A DNA stretch of 64,000 nucleotides, from assembly GCF_000175215.2 (NCBI RefSeq), contig NC_014817.1, forward strand, positions 400,501 through 464,500, in the 5' to 3' direction. Position numbers and translations under genes: made by a program. Under the pieces are notes generated by a model that saw nothing but the letters and a program-made list of their open reading frames with translations, was not told the origin of the DNA and did no database searches. The DNA comes from Asticcacaulis excentricus CB 48 (GTDB lineage Bacteria; Pseudomonadota; Alphaproteobacteria; Caulobacterales; Caulobacteraceae). The stretch's first letter is position 1. Each line of letters starts with the position of its first letter. Shown here piece after piece: positions 31,217 to 39,927 of this stretch.

Positions 31217-32340
31217 TGGCAGACACCCCCCTCTATCTGGACCATGCCGCCACCTCGCCAATCCGGCCGCAGGTGCGCGAGGCCATGATCCGGGCATGGG
31301 AGATCGGGGCCAATGCCTCGTCCGTGCACGCGCTTGGGCGGAAGGCCAAGCTTTTGCTGGAAGAGGCGCGCAACGACGTGCTTGGATTCGTCAACGGCGT
31401 CGGTCCGGCGCGTCTGATCTTCACGTCGGGCGGCACGGAGGCCAATCAACTGGCGCTCAGTCAGTCGCACGGCTTTGACCGCCTGATCGTCAGCGCCGGT
31501 GAACACGACAGCGTCTTTAAAGCCGCCGAAAGTTATGGTTTGCCCGTGGTTTATGCGCCGCTGTTAAGGTCTGGCGTGGTCGATAGAGAAGCGCTGGATC
31601 AACAGTTGAACGCAGATGGCAAGCCCTTTGTGGCCGTCATGTGGGTCAACAACGAAACCGGCGTCATCAATCCGATCCGTGAGATCGCAGATCAGGTGCA
31701 CGTCGCCGGTGGCTGGCTGCATGTCGATGCGGTGCAGGCGGGGGGCAAGATCGAGCTTGATTTTGAGGCGCTGGGGGCCGACAGCCTGTCACTGGCCGCG
31801 CACAAGATCGGCGGACCGCAGGGCGTGGGCGCGCTGATTTACAGCGCTGACCGTGACATTCGGGCGGCCACTCCCGGCGGCGGTCAGGAATTCGGCCACC
31901 GCGCCGGCACGGAAAACATCGCCGGGATCGCCGGTTTTGCCGAAGCCACCCGCCACGCGCGACCGATGACCGATAGTGCTCAGGCCGAGGCCGAGGTGGC
32001 TTTGAAGGCGCTGGGTGCGACCATTGTCGGCGAAGACGCCCCGCGCGCGCCGGGGATTACCTGTTTCACCGTCCCCGACTGGACGGCGCAGCTTCAGCTT
32101 ATCCACTTGGATATGGCGGGTGTCTGCGTCTCATCGGGGTCGGCCTGTTCGTCGGGCAAGGTCAAATCGAGCCGCGTGCTGGAGGCCATGGGCCTTTCCG
32201 ACGTGGCGGACAAGGCCTTGCGCGTCTCGTCCGGATGGACGACAAGCGCCGCCGACTGGCAACAATTTATAGACGTCTGGTCAACGGGTTATGCGAAGCA
32301 TCAGGCCCGAAAAGCCAGCAGAGTAAAGGAAAGCGCCTGA
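31216..32340 (+). CDS. Cysteine desulfurase, NifS/IscS-like (group I)
   Basis: 374 residues; PLP enzyme of aminotransferase class V. N-terminus Y-L-D-H-A-A-T-S-P-I-R-P, V-H-A-L-G-R-K-A, T-S-G-G-T-E-A-N-Q-L-A, W-V-N-N-E-T-G-V-I-N-P, H-V-D-A-V-Q-A, PLP-lysine in S-L-A-A-H-K-I-G-G-P-Q-G, and the persulfide loop C-V-S-S-G-S-A-C-S-S-G-K. It should take sulfur from cysteine for cluster assembly. A second, SufS-type desulfurase lies at the far end of the operon. It overlaps iscR and sufB by one base each (TGATG junctions), a tightly translationally coupled arrangement. Confidence 0.93.
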   Translation: MADTPLYLDHAATSPIRPQVREAMIRAWEIGANASSVHALGRKAKLLLEEARNDVLGFVNGVGPARLIFTSGGTEANQLALSQSHGFDRLIVSAGEHDSVFKAAESYGLPVVYAPLLRSGVVDREALDQQLNADGKPFVAVMWVNNETGVINPIREIADQVHVAGGWLHVDAVQAGGKIELDFEALGADSLSLAAHKIGGPQGVGALIYSADRDIRAATPGGGQEFGHRAGTENIAGIAGFAEATRHARPMTDSAQAEAEVALKALGATIVGEDAPRAPGITCFTVPDWTAQLQLIHLDMAGVCVSSGSACSSGKVKSSRVLEAMGLSDVADKALRVSSGWTTSAADWQQFIDVWSTGYAKHQARKASRVKESA

Positions 32341-33806
32341 TGGCAGCGGTCAAGGAAACCATTGAAACGGTTCAGAAGCTTGAGACCTATGCGCACGGTT
32401 TCGTCACCGATATCGAGACGGAATATGCGCCCAAAGGGCTCAATGCCGACATCGTGCGCTTCATTTCGGCCAAGAAGAACGAGCCGCAATGGATGCTCGA
32501 CTACCGTCTGGCGGCCTTTGAGCGCTGGCAGTCGATGGACGAACCCGACTGGGCCAAGGTCCGTTATCAGAAGGTCGATTATCAGGACCTCTATTACTAC
32601 GCCGCGCCCAAGCCGAAGCCCAAACTGAACAGTCTGGATGAGGTCGATCCGGAACTGCTGGCCGTCTATGCCAAGCTGGGCATCCCACTCAAAGAGCAGG
32701 AGGTGCTGGCCGGTGTGGCCAGTGCGCCGAAATACGCCGTCGATGCGGTGTTCGACTCGGTGTCGGTCGTCACCACCTTCAAGGAAGAACTGAAGAAGTC
32801 GGGCGTCATTTTCTGCTCTATTTCCGAGGCCTTACGCGAACATCCTGAACTGGTGAAAGAGTATCTCGGCTCGGTCGTGCCGGTGTCGGACAACTATTTT
32901 GCCGCGCTGAATGCCGCCGTGTTTTCCGACGGGTCGTTCGTCTATGTGCCGCCGGGTGTGCGCTGCCCGATGGAGCTTTCGACCTATTTTCGCATCAACG
33001 CCGAAAATACGGGTCAGTTTGAACGCACCCTGATCATCGCCGATAAGGGGGCTTACGTCTCCTATCTGGAAGGCTGCACGGCCCCCATGCGCGATGAAAA
33101 CCAGCTTCATGCCGCCGTGGTCGAGCTGGTCGCCATGGAAGACGCCTCGATCAAATATTCCACCGTGCAAAACTGGTATCCCGGTGATGCCGAGGGCAAG
33201 GGCGGCATCTATAATTTCGTGACCAAGCGCGCCGATTGCCGGGGCGCGCGCTCGAAAGTGTCGTGGACTCAGGTGGAAACCGGTTCAGCGGTGACGTGGA
33301 AATACCCGTCGTGCATCCTGCGCGGTGACGACAGCGTGGGGGAATTCTACTCCATTGCCGTCACCAACGGGATGCAGCAGGCCGATACCGGCACCAAGAT
33401 GATCCATCTGGGCAAAAACACCCGCTCGCGTATCATCAGTAAGGGTGTGTCGGCGGGCAAATCGTCCAACACCTATCGTGGGCTGGTCTCGGCCCACGCC
33501 AAGGCCGGCGGTGCGCGCAACTTTACCCAGTGCGACAGCCTGCTGATCGGCAAGACCTGCGCCGCCCACACCGTGCCCTACGTCGAGTCCGATACCGCTT
33601 CGGCGCAGTTCGAGCACGAGGCGACCACGACGCGACTTAGCGAAGATCAGTTGTTCTACGCCATGCAGCGCGGCCTGTCGCAGGAAGAAGCGGTGGCCCT
33701 GCTGGTCAACGGTTTCGTGCGCGAAGTGTTGCAGGAACTGCCGATGGAATTTGCCGTCGAGGCGCAGAAGCTGCTGGCCATCAGTCTTGAAGGGAGCGTG
33801 GGATGA
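32340..33806 (+). CDS. sufB: Fe-S cluster assembly scaffold protein SufB
   Basis: 488 residues from the ATG at 32340. Characteristic SufB stretches: N-E-P-Q-W-M-L-D-Y-R-L-A-A-F, Y-V-P-P-G-V-R-C-P-M-E-L-S-T-Y-F-R-I-N, Y-L-E-G-C-T-A-P, V-Q-N-W-Y-P-G-D and G-K-T-C-A-A-H-T-V-P-Y. It forms the SufBC2D scaffold on which clusters are built. Usually sufC follows directly; here a 107-residue gene of unknown function starts in its stop codon (ATGA overlap). Confidence 0.97.
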   Translation: MAAVKETIETVQKLETYAHGFVTDIETEYAPKGLNADIVRFISAKKNEPQWMLDYRLAAFERWQSMDEPDWAKVRYQKVDYQDLYYYAAPKPKPKLNSLDEVDPELLAVYAKLGIPLKEQEVLAGVASAPKYAVDAVFDSVSVVTTFKEELKKSGVIFCSISEALREHPELVKEYLGSVVPVSDNYFAALNAAVFSDGSFVYVPPGVRCPMELSTYFRINAENTGQFERTLIIADKGAYVSYLEGCTAPMRDENQLHAAVVELVAMEDASIKYSTVQNWYPGDAEGKGGIYNFVTKRADCRGARSKVSWTQVETGSAVTWKYPSCILRGDDSVGEFYSIAVTNGMQQADTGTKMIHLGKNTRSRIISKGVSAGKSSNTYRGLVSAHAKAGGARNFTQCDSLLIGKTCAAHTVPYVESDTASAQFEHEATTTRLSEDQLFYAMQRGLSQEEAVALLVNGFVREVLQELPMEFAVEAQKLLAISLEGSVG

Positions 33807-34126
33807 CGCTGTCTTTCGACATTGAGATACGAAAAACCAAATGCATTTGGTTTGAAGACGAGGCTCTCGACAGCCTTGGACACCCTATAGGCATGCATTC
33901 TGTGGTTACCCCCATAGAGGGGATTTATCAGCACTATGCCGAAAATGAACCGCCCCTTGTGGTGCAACCTGGAGATCGGTTGCTTGTCCTTGGTGTCGCA
34001 GATGGAAACAAAGATTTCCTTTGGACGGAAATAGATGACAAGTCCCATCCTTTTGCGTTGGTAGACATTTGTGTGCCCGCCTCAAAAGTTCGGTATGTGT
34101 ATGAAGTCGGTGAAGGCTCGGCTTAA
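33803..34126 (+). CDS. Unrecognised small protein embedded in the SUF operon
   Basis: 107 residues, no family recognised. It starts on the sufB stop (ATGA) and ends 17 bp before sufC, so it is in frame with the operon's expression. Visible features: N-terminal M-T-L-S-F-D-I-E-I-R, one Cys (KTKCIWF), a P-P-L-V-V-Q-P-G-D-R-L-L-V-L-G beta segment, F-L-W-T-E-I-D and an acidic overall charge; no signal peptide, membrane segment or CxxC. The predicted pattern is a small beta-rich soluble protein. Its base composition is clearly lower in GC (near 50%) than sufB and sufC on either side, suggesting acquisition. It may be an accessory factor, or a passenger. Confidence 0.75.
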   Translation: MTLSFDIEIRKTKCIWFEDEALDSLGHPIGMHSVVTPIEGIYQHYAENEPPLVVQPGDRLLVLGVADGNKDFLWTEIDDKSHPFALVDICVPASKVRYVYEVGEGSA

Positions 34127-34143
34127 AGAAGGTTGCTAAAACA

Positions 34144-34893
34144 ATGCTTAATATTGAAAACCTCACCGTCAGCGTTGACGACAAGACCATCCTTAAGGGC
34201 CTGAACCTAAGCGTTCCGGCGGGGGAAGTGCACGCCATTATGGGGCCCAATGGGGCCGGGAAATCGACGCTGGGCTACACGCTGGCCGGGCGACCAAATT
34301 ACGAAGTGACGCAAGGGGCGGTCGATTTCAACGGCGAAGACCTGCTGGAAAAGGACGTGCATGAGCGCGCCGCGGCCGGTCTTTTTCTGTCGTTCCAGTA
34401 TCCGCTGGAAATCCCCGGCGTGCCGGCTATGACCTTCATCCGCACGGCGCTCAATGCCCAGCGTAAGCTGCGCGACGAAGAGGAGATGTCGGCCCCCGAA
34501 TTCCTCAAGACCATCCGCGAGGTCGCCAAGGCGCTGAAAATCGACATGGACATGCTGAAACGTCCGCTCAATGTCGGCTTCTCCGGCGGCGAAAAGAAGC
34601 GCATGGAAGTGCTGCAAATGGCGCTGCTGCAACCGAAGTTCCTGATCCTCGATGAAACGGATTCGGGCCTTGATATCGACGCGCTCAAGGTGGTGTCCGA
34701 CGGCGTTAATGCCTTGCGCAGTTCCGATCGCGGGATGCTGGTCATCACCCACTACCAGCGCCTGCTTGATCATATCAGACCCGACCGCATCCACATCCTA
34801 GTCGATGGCAGGATCGTCCATTCGGGTGGCCCGGAGCTGGCGCTGGAGTTGGAAGCGCACGGCTATGACCGTTATGTCAATGAGGCGGCGTAA
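34144..34893 (+). CDS. sufC: Fe-S cluster assembly ATPase SufC
   Basis: 249 residues; ABC-type ATPase: Walker A G-P-N-G-A-G-K-S-T-L, Q-loop F-Q-Y-P, ABC signature F-S-G-G-E-K-K-R, Walker B L-I-L-D-E-T-D-S-G-L-D and switch histidine I-T-H-Y. The ETDSGLD segment is typical of SufC. It binds SufB and SufD and drives conformational change during cluster assembly. sufD starts one base into its stop (TAATG). Confidence 0.98.
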   Translation: MLNIENLTVSVDDKTILKGLNLSVPAGEVHAIMGPNGAGKSTLGYTLAGRPNYEVTQGAVDFNGEDLLEKDVHERAAAGLFLSFQYPLEIPGVPAMTFIRTALNAQRKLRDEEEMSAPEFLKTIREVAKALKIDMDMLKRPLNVGFSGGEKKRMEVLQMALLQPKFLILDETDSGLDIDALKVVSDGVNALRSSDRGMLVITHYQRLLDHIRPDRIHILVDGRIVHSGGPELALELEAHGYDRYVNEAA

Positions 34894-35951
34894 TGGCGTT
34901 TGACCTGACCCCGCTCGACCTGTTCGACCCGTCGTCCTATCCGACGCGGCGTCATGAGGAATGGAAATATTCCGACCTGTCGCGCGCCCTGCGGGAGGCA
35001 CCGGCGCGCGCCGACCTGACGCATATGCAGGCCGAAGCCGGGGATTTCGGGGGCTTCTACTGGCACTGTGCCGGAGACGGGCAACTGGCTGATCTGCAAG
35101 CCGCCGTTTCCAGAGCGGTTCAGAGTTCTGATGGCCGTCTCTACCTCGATATGAGCGATGTCGGCGGGGAGGGAGCCGTTGCCGGTTATCAGGGCGAAGG
35201 TCGCATCGCGCTGGGGGCGGGTGAACACCTGATCCTGCTCGAAGATTACAGCGGGGCGCTGGACTATGCCACCAGCACAGTCCTCCATTTCGATCTGGCC
35301 GAAGGGGCGACTCTGATCCGCGTGGTCATTCTCGATGAGCCGGAAAGCGCCGTTTCCGTGCGCCGTTCGACCGTGACCACCGCTCCGGGCAGCGTCTTCA
35401 AGCAGTATGTCTTCGCCACCGGGGCGAAGTTCCAGCGCTTTGAAACCCACGTCGAGCACGACGGTCATGGCGCGCAGGTCGAGATGCACGGGGCCTATCT
35501 GCTGAAAGACACGGCGCACTTTGACTATACGACGCGCGTCAACCACGCCGAGGTCGATGGCGCAACGCAACAGTTGATCAAGGGCCTCGTCAAGGACCGC
35601 GCTACGGCGGTGTTTCAGGGGCGCATCTATGTCGAAAAGGGCGCCGACGGCACCGACGCGCGCATGCGCCATCAGGCCCTGATGCTCAATGACGGAGCGC
35701 ATGTGCGCGCCAAGCCGGAGCTGGAAATCTACGCCGACGACGTGCAATGCGCGCACGGCAACACCATCGGCGCGCTGGACGAGTCGGCGCTGTTCTTCTG
35801 TCAGTCGCGCGGTATGCCCGAAGAGGTGGCGCGCGCCCTGCTGATGCAGGCCTTCGTCGTGCCCGTCGCCGAGCAGATCGAGGACGAAGCCCTGCGTGAC
35901 ATGGTGCTGAACTGGATCGCCGACAAGACGGAGGGATTCTATGCCCTTTGA
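34893..35951 (+). CDS. sufD: Fe-S cluster assembly protein SufD
   Basis: 352 residues. N-terminal R-R-H-E-E-W-K-Y-S-D-L segment and C-terminal beta-helix with V-N-H-A-E-V-D-G-A-T-Q-Q, L-E-I-Y-A-D-D-V-Q-C-A-H-G-N-T-I-G and S-R-G-M-P-E-E-V-A-R are diagnostic of SufD; the histidine in C-A-H-G corresponds to the residue implicated in cluster formation with SufB. It pairs with SufB and SufC. It overlaps sufS by 11 bp. Confidence 0.96.
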   Translation: MAFDLTPLDLFDPSSYPTRRHEEWKYSDLSRALREAPARADLTHMQAEAGDFGGFYWHCAGDGQLADLQAAVSRAVQSSDGRLYLDMSDVGGEGAVAGYQGEGRIALGAGEHLILLEDYSGALDYATSTVLHFDLAEGATLIRVVILDEPESAVSVRRSTVTTAPGSVFKQYVFATGAKFQRFETHVEHDGHGAQVEMHGAYLLKDTAHFDYTTRVNHAEVDGATQQLIKGLVKDRATAVFQGRIYVEKGADGTDARMRHQALMLNDGAHVRAKPELEIYADDVQCAHGNTIGALDESALFFCQSRGMPEEVARALLMQAFVVPVAEQIEDEALRDMVLNWIADKTEGFYAL

Positions 35952-37161
35952 TGTCGAAGCGGTCCGCCGCGACTTCCCCATCCTCAGCCGTCAGATCAAC
36001 GGTAAACCGTTGATCTATCTCGATTCCGGAGCCTCGGCGCAGAAACCAACCGCCGTGATCGACGCCATGAGCCACCATATGGCGCAGTCCTACGCCAATG
36101 TGCACAGGGGCCTGCACCGGCTGGCCAATGAGGTCACCGATGCCTTTGAGGCCGGGCGCGAGGCTGTGGCGAAGTTCATCAACGCCGCCCGCTCGGAAGA
36201 GGTGATCTTCACCAAGTCGGCGACGGAGTCGATGAACCTCGTCGCCCAGACCTGGGGGCTGGCCAATATCACGGCGGGCGATGAAATCCTGATCACCGAG
36301 TTGGAGCATCACGCCAATATCGTGCCGTGGCACATGCTGGCGCAGCGCACCGGTGCGGTGCTGAAATGGGTGCCGATCCTTGAGGACGGCAGCCTCGATA
36401 TGGCGGCGTTCGATCAGTTGCTTACCAATCGCGTGAAGCTGGTAGCCGTGGCGCACATGTCGAATGTGCTGGGCACTATCAATCCGGTTGAGGCGATCAT
36501 TGAAAAGGCTCACGCGGTCGGCGCTAGGGTGCTGATTGACGGCTGTCAGGGTGTGGTCCATCTGCCTGTCGATGTGCAGGCGCTGGGCTGCGATTTCTAT
36601 GCGTTTTCGGCGCACAAGCTGTACGGCCCGACGGGTCTGGGGGTGTTGTGGGGCCGATATGACCTGCTGGAGGCCATGCCGCCCTGGCAAGGGGGCGGCG
36701 AAATGATCGCCCGCGTCTCCAAGGAGATGATTACCTATGCTGAGCCGCCGCATCGTTTTGAGGCCGGGACGCCCGCTATTCTTGAGGTCATCGGGCTGAA
36801 AGCGGCCATTGACTGGCTGTCGCAGATCGATCGTGAAGCCGCTGCGGCGCATGAAGTGGCGCTCTATAAACGCGCTCATGCGGGGCTGAAAAAGATCAAC
36901 GCCCTGCGCATCTATGGCGAAGCGGCGGAAAAAGGGTCGATCCTGACCTTTTCTCTGGGCTCTGCCCACGCGCACGACGTTGCGCAGATACTCGACCGCT
37001 ACAATATAGCGGTGAGGGCGGGGACGCACTGCGCCGAACCGCTGATGACACGGCTGGGGGTGACCTCGACGGTGCGCGCCTCCATCGCGCTTTACAATAC
37101 CGAGGCCGAGATCGACGCGCTGATTGCGGCGGTCGAAAAGGCGCAAGGGTTTTTTGAGTAA
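35941..37161 (+). CDS. sufS: Cysteine desulfurase SufS (group II)
   Basis: 406 residues; PLP-dependent. F-P-I-L-S-R-Q-I-N-G-K-P-L-I-Y-L-D-S, N-V-H-R-G-L-H-R-L, T-E-L-E-H-H-A-N-I-V-P-W, PLP-lysine in F-S-A-H-K-L-Y-G-P-T-G-L-G, and the catalytic loop R-A-G-T-H-C-A-E-P-L. In SufS the loop Cys needs a sulfur acceptor such as SufE or SufU; no sufE gene is within this operon, so the acceptor is elsewhere or the role is split with the group I enzyme at 31216. Confidence 0.96.
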   Translation: MPFDVEAVRRDFPILSRQINGKPLIYLDSGASAQKPTAVIDAMSHHMAQSYANVHRGLHRLANEVTDAFEAGREAVAKFINAARSEEVIFTKSATESMNLVAQTWGLANITAGDEILITELEHHANIVPWHMLAQRTGAVLKWVPILEDGSLDMAAFDQLLTNRVKLVAVAHMSNVLGTINPVEAIIEKAHAVGARVLIDGCQGVVHLPVDVQALGCDFYAFSAHKLYGPTGLGVLWGRYDLLEAMPPWQGGGEMIARVSKEMITYAEPPHRFEAGTPAILEVIGLKAAIDWLSQIDREAAAAHEVALYKRAHAGLKKINALRIYGEAAEKGSILTFSLGSAHAHDVAQILDRYNIAVRAGTHCAEPLMTRLGVTSTVRASIALYNTEAEIDALIAAVEKAQGFFE

Positions 37162-37613
37162 TGACCATGTCCAAGCACGAGATCATTTCCCTGTCCGCTG
37201 AGGACGCCAGCGAAACGGTTGCCGAACCGGGGCAGGCCGAGCTGTTTGCACCGGAAGAAACGACGGCGGTCGAGCCCCAAAATCCTGAGCTACTGCCTCA
37301 GGAGGAACTGGATCGCCTGACCGATGAGCTGATCGCGGCGTTTAAGACGGTGTTCGACCCGGAAATCCCGGTCGATATCTATGAGCTGGGCCTGATCTAT
37401 CGCGTCGATATCAATGACAACCGCGAAGTGGTGGTCGATATGACCCTGACCGCGCCGGGGTGCCCGGTGGCGGGGGAAATGCCCGGCTGGGTGCAAAATG
37501 CGGTGATGGGCGTGCGTGGTGTCGCCGATTGTCACGTTAATCTGGTTTTCGATCCGCCGTGGGACTCTTCGAAGATGAGTGACGAAGCCAAACTTCAGCT
37601 CAACATGTTTTAG
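37161..37613 (+). CDS. sufT: SUF system maturation protein SufT (DUF59/MIP18 family)
   Basis: 150 residues: a poorly conserved acidic N-terminus (1-48) and a DUF59 domain with V-F-D-P-E-I-P-V-D-I-Y-E-L-G-L-I-Y, T-L-T-A-P-G-C-P-V-A-G-E-M-P and a final D-P-P-W-D. The C-P motif cysteine is the presumed metal or cluster contact. SufT helps mature or deliver Fe-S clusters. It starts on the sufS stop (TAATG). It ends in a TAG, another normal use of that stop in the genome. Confidence 0.93.
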   Translation: MTMSKHEIISLSAEDASETVAEPGQAELFAPEETTAVEPQNPELLPQEELDRLTDELIAAFKTVFDPEIPVDIYELGLIYRVDINDNREVVVDMTLTAPGCPVAGEMPGWVQNAVMGVRGVADCHVNLVFDPPWDSSKMSDEAKLQLNMF

Positions 37614-37682
37614 TTCGCATAGGGGAAACGCGGTTTCCCCTATGTGCCCCCTTCCGTGAGTATAAAGGCCGCAGAGATAGCT

Positions 37683-38081
37683 ATGGATATTCAGCCTGTT
37701 ATCACGCCTCGTCCCCGTCGGCCCCGTCCAGCCATCGTGTCGCTGACGGATGCGGCCGCCGCGCAGGTCAAGACCATTATGTCGCGCGCTGACAAGCCCT
37801 ATGTGGGTCTGCGCGTCGGTGTGAAGCAGGGCGGCTGCGCGGGTCAGGAATACGTGCTGAGCTATGCCGAGGCCGCGGACCCGCTTGACGAGGTGGTGAC
37901 CGACAAAGGGGTGACCATACTGATCGAACCTAAGGCGGTGTTGTATCTGGTCGGCACCGTTATCGACTATGAGACGACCAAGCTGGCGTCGAAGTTCGTG
38001 TTTAACAATCCGAACGAGACGGATGCCTGTGGGTGTGGTGAAAGTGTAACGATCAAGCCCGCAGCCACGGAATCGGACTAA
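37683..38081 (+). CDS. sufA: A-type Fe-S carrier SufA/IscA (HesB family)
   Basis: 132 residues from the ATG at 37683; the frame opens earlier at 37644 without a ribosome-binding site. The HesB core has the three conserved cysteines: one in K-Q-G-G-C-A-G-Q-E-Y and two in D-A-C-G-C-G-E-S. A-type carriers receive [4Fe-4S] clusters from SufBCD and pass them to targets. A ~25-residue Pro/Arg-rich stretch precedes the domain. Last gene of the SUF operon, 69 bp after sufT. Confidence 0.95.
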   Translation: MDIQPVITPRPRRPRPAIVSLTDAAAAQVKTIMSRADKPYVGLRVGVKQGGCAGQEYVLSYAEAADPLDEVVTDKGVTILIEPKAVLYLVGTVIDYETTKLASKFVFNNPNETDACGCGESVTIKPAATESD

Positions 38082-38087
38082 CCCGCA

Positions 38088-38510
38088 TCAGGCCCGCAAG
38101 GCCAGAGGCACAAACTCGACCTCTCCACTGCGTCCGGTTAGCCAGTCGAGCGCTTCATCGGCGGTGTAGAAGTTGCGCATCGTGTCTTTGGGGAAAGAGG
38201 CGTAATCGCGCTGAATGGAGTCTTCTTCGACCGCATCGTGTGTGACGAAGGCGACACGCCGACCTTCGGGGACATTGCGGGTCCACTCGGCCCAGGTCTG
38301 CGCAAAACGTTCGCGGTCTTCGTCTTCCAGATGGCCGGTGTAGCGGCGAAAGTCGATCAGACGGTCATAGCGCCACGGCTCGCCGATTTCGGCATAGGCT
38401 TCGATGAAGCGGTCGCACAGTTCGGCGCTGGGCATAGGGCCGAAAACGCGGGCAATCAGGATGGAATGAATGTCATCCAGATAGACACTGAGGCGATATT
38501 TTTGCGACAT
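38088..38510 (-). CDS. SpoIIAA/STAS-like protein, paralogue 1
   Basis: 140 residues. The pattern I-L-I-A-R-V-F-G-P-M-P-S-A-E, W-R-Y-D-R-L-I-D-F-R-R-Y-T-G, R-V-A-F-V-T-H-D and a final F-Y-T-A-D-E-A-L-D-W-L fits the SpoIIAA-like fold (alternating beta strands and helices), seen in many alphaproteobacterial hypothetical proteins. Function unknown. It converges on sufA (6 bp gap) and is followed downstream-to-upstream by a diverged paralogue at 38603-38995. Confidence 0.65.
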   Translation of the reverse strand: MSQKYRLSVYLDDIHSILIARVFGPMPSAELCDRFIEAYAEIGEPWRYDRLIDFRRYTGHLEDEDRERFAQTWAEWTRNVPEGRRVAFVTHDAVEEDSIQRDYASFPKDTMRNFYTADEALDWLTGRSGEVEFVPLALRA

Positions 38511-38602
38511 GGTAAGCGAACTTTGTGATTTATCCGGTTAGCTTACATGCCAATACTTAAGAACCACTTATCTTAAAAGGGAACCGGTGTCCCTCCCACG
38601 AG

Positions 38603-38995
38603 TCAGGGTTGTGGGGTGGTGAGCCATTCGATGGCTTCGTCGCGGCGTTCGAAGAGTTGTATGAAGGCCTTGGGGAAGGCGTCACCCAGCGCGTTCAGGC
38701 GTGCGCGGTCGAACGGGTCGCTGGAGAGCAGGGCCAGACGCCGCCGCGGTGGGGGCGGCGTACCGGCGGCCTGAGCCAACCAGGCGGCTGCCCGCATCAG
38801 GTCGGCCAGTTCCACCACGCCCTGAGCGGAGCGCATATCCAGAATACGGTTGTAGAGCCACGGCTGGTCGATCCGCTGATAAATATCGATCAGGGCATCC
38901 ACAAAGCCCTCGCTGGTATAGTCGCCGCGGGCGGTGACAATCAGCAGATTTTTATCCGTGTCGATAAGATGGGAGAGACGGAGAGGGCGCGGCAC
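38603..38995 (-). CDS. SpoIIAA/STAS-like protein, paralogue 2
   Basis: 130 residues from a GTG at 38995. It shares order of motifs with its neighbour: L-L-I-V-T-A-R-G-D-Y-T, Q-P-W-L-Y-N-R-I-L-D-M-R-S-A-Q-G, R-R-R-L-A-L-L-S-S-D and F-E-R-R-D-E-A-I-E-W-L. The pair probably arose by old duplication; sequence identity is low. No catalytic residues are recognised. Followed by a 92-bp AT-rich spacer before paralogue 1. Confidence 0.65.
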   Translation of the reverse strand: MPRPLRLSHLIDTDKNLLIVTARGDYTSEGFVDALIDIYQRIDQPWLYNRILDMRSAQGVVELADLMRAAAWLAQAAGTPPPPRRRLALLSSDPFDRARLNALGDAFPKAFIQLFERRDEAIEWLTTPQP

Positions 38996-39070
38996 GGCGG
39001 ACCTTACAGAACAGGACTGGCTGCTGTATTCTTAAAGGGCGTCTGTTAAAAAACCTTATATCTTATGTAT

Positions 39071-39829
39071 TTAAGCGGCAACGGGCCCTTCACTGACCAA
39101 CTCGGAAGGTTCAACCGGGCCGCCGCGCACTTCGGCAATCAGTTCCTGTGTGCGGCCTTCGATGCGTGATTGCAGCACTGTCATGAACTGCGCTTTGTCG
39201 AGGCCGGGCGCGATCGGTTCAAGGAACTCCAGCACCGCTGTGCCGGCGGTCTTGCGGTACTGCGTTTCCTGCCAGAACAGACCGAGATTGGTGGCGACGG
39301 GCACTACGGGGCGGTTGAAATTCTTATACATGTGCCACACGCCTGAACGATAGCGGCGATAGGTGCCGGGCGCATTGAGGTGGCCTTCGGGGTAGATGAG
39401 GATGTGGCGGCCGTCACGGTCGGCTTCGGCCGAACGCTGGCTGAGACTGCGTCGCGCTTCGTGGCCGCCGCAATTATTGACGACAATGGCCCCCAGCTTG
39501 CGCAGCAGCGTGCCCATCAGCGGAAACTTTTCCAGATGATCGCCGGTGACGAAGGCCACGTCCTCAAACTGCGAATAAAGACAAAAGCCGTCGCCCCAGG
39601 ACTGATGCTTGGCGGCGAAGATGACCGGCGTGTCCGGCACGAGGTGACGCCCGCGCACCTCAAGCCGGATGCCGGCTAGTACCCGCATGGCCCAGACCAT
39701 TCGCCGCGTATAGCGCTGCACCACCCACAGAACCGGTTTGCGACCCGGCAAGAGCGACAGGCCAATAGCCATCAGGCTGTAGCCGATGGAGAAAACCCAG
39801 TAGGCAAGGGCGAAGGCGAAGGCGCGCAT
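39071..39829 (-). CDS. 1-acyl-sn-glycerol-3-phosphate acyltransferase (PlsC-like)
   Basis: 252 residues from the ATG at 39829; a GTG at 39868 would add 13. An N-terminal membrane helix precedes the acyltransferase core: block I H-Q-S-W-G-D (the H-x4-D catalytic dyad), block III Y-P-E-G-H-L-N-A-P-G and the P-V-V-P-V-A-T-N block IV. It should acylate lysophosphatidic acid in phospholipid synthesis. Block III has H where F-x-E-G-T-R is common. A divergent, rarer member of the family; the substrate could also be another lysolipid. Confidence 0.88.
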   Translation of the reverse strand: MRAFAFALAYWVFSIGYSLMAIGLSLLPGRKPVLWVVQRYTRRMVWAMRVLAGIRLEVRGRHLVPDTPVIFAAKHQSWGDGFCLYSQFEDVAFVTGDHLEKFPLMGTLLRKLGAIVVNNCGGHEARRSLSQRSAEADRDGRHILIYPEGHLNAPGTYRRYRSGVWHMYKNFNRPVVPVATNLGLFWQETQYRKTAGTAVLEFLEPIAPGLDKAQFMTVLQSRIEGRTQELIAEVRGGPVEPSELVSEGPVAA

Positions 39830-39927
39830 GGTAGTATCCACAAAGAAAGCTGGTGACGGGATCGCCACCAGCTTCTTGTTGCATAAATTTGAACAATGTT
39901 CAAATTATATTTTCTCAGTTATGTTTC

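Noticed and set aside
35686..37146. 486-residue minus-strand ORF opposite sufS
   Set aside because: Antisense shadow of sufS; no recognisable motifs.
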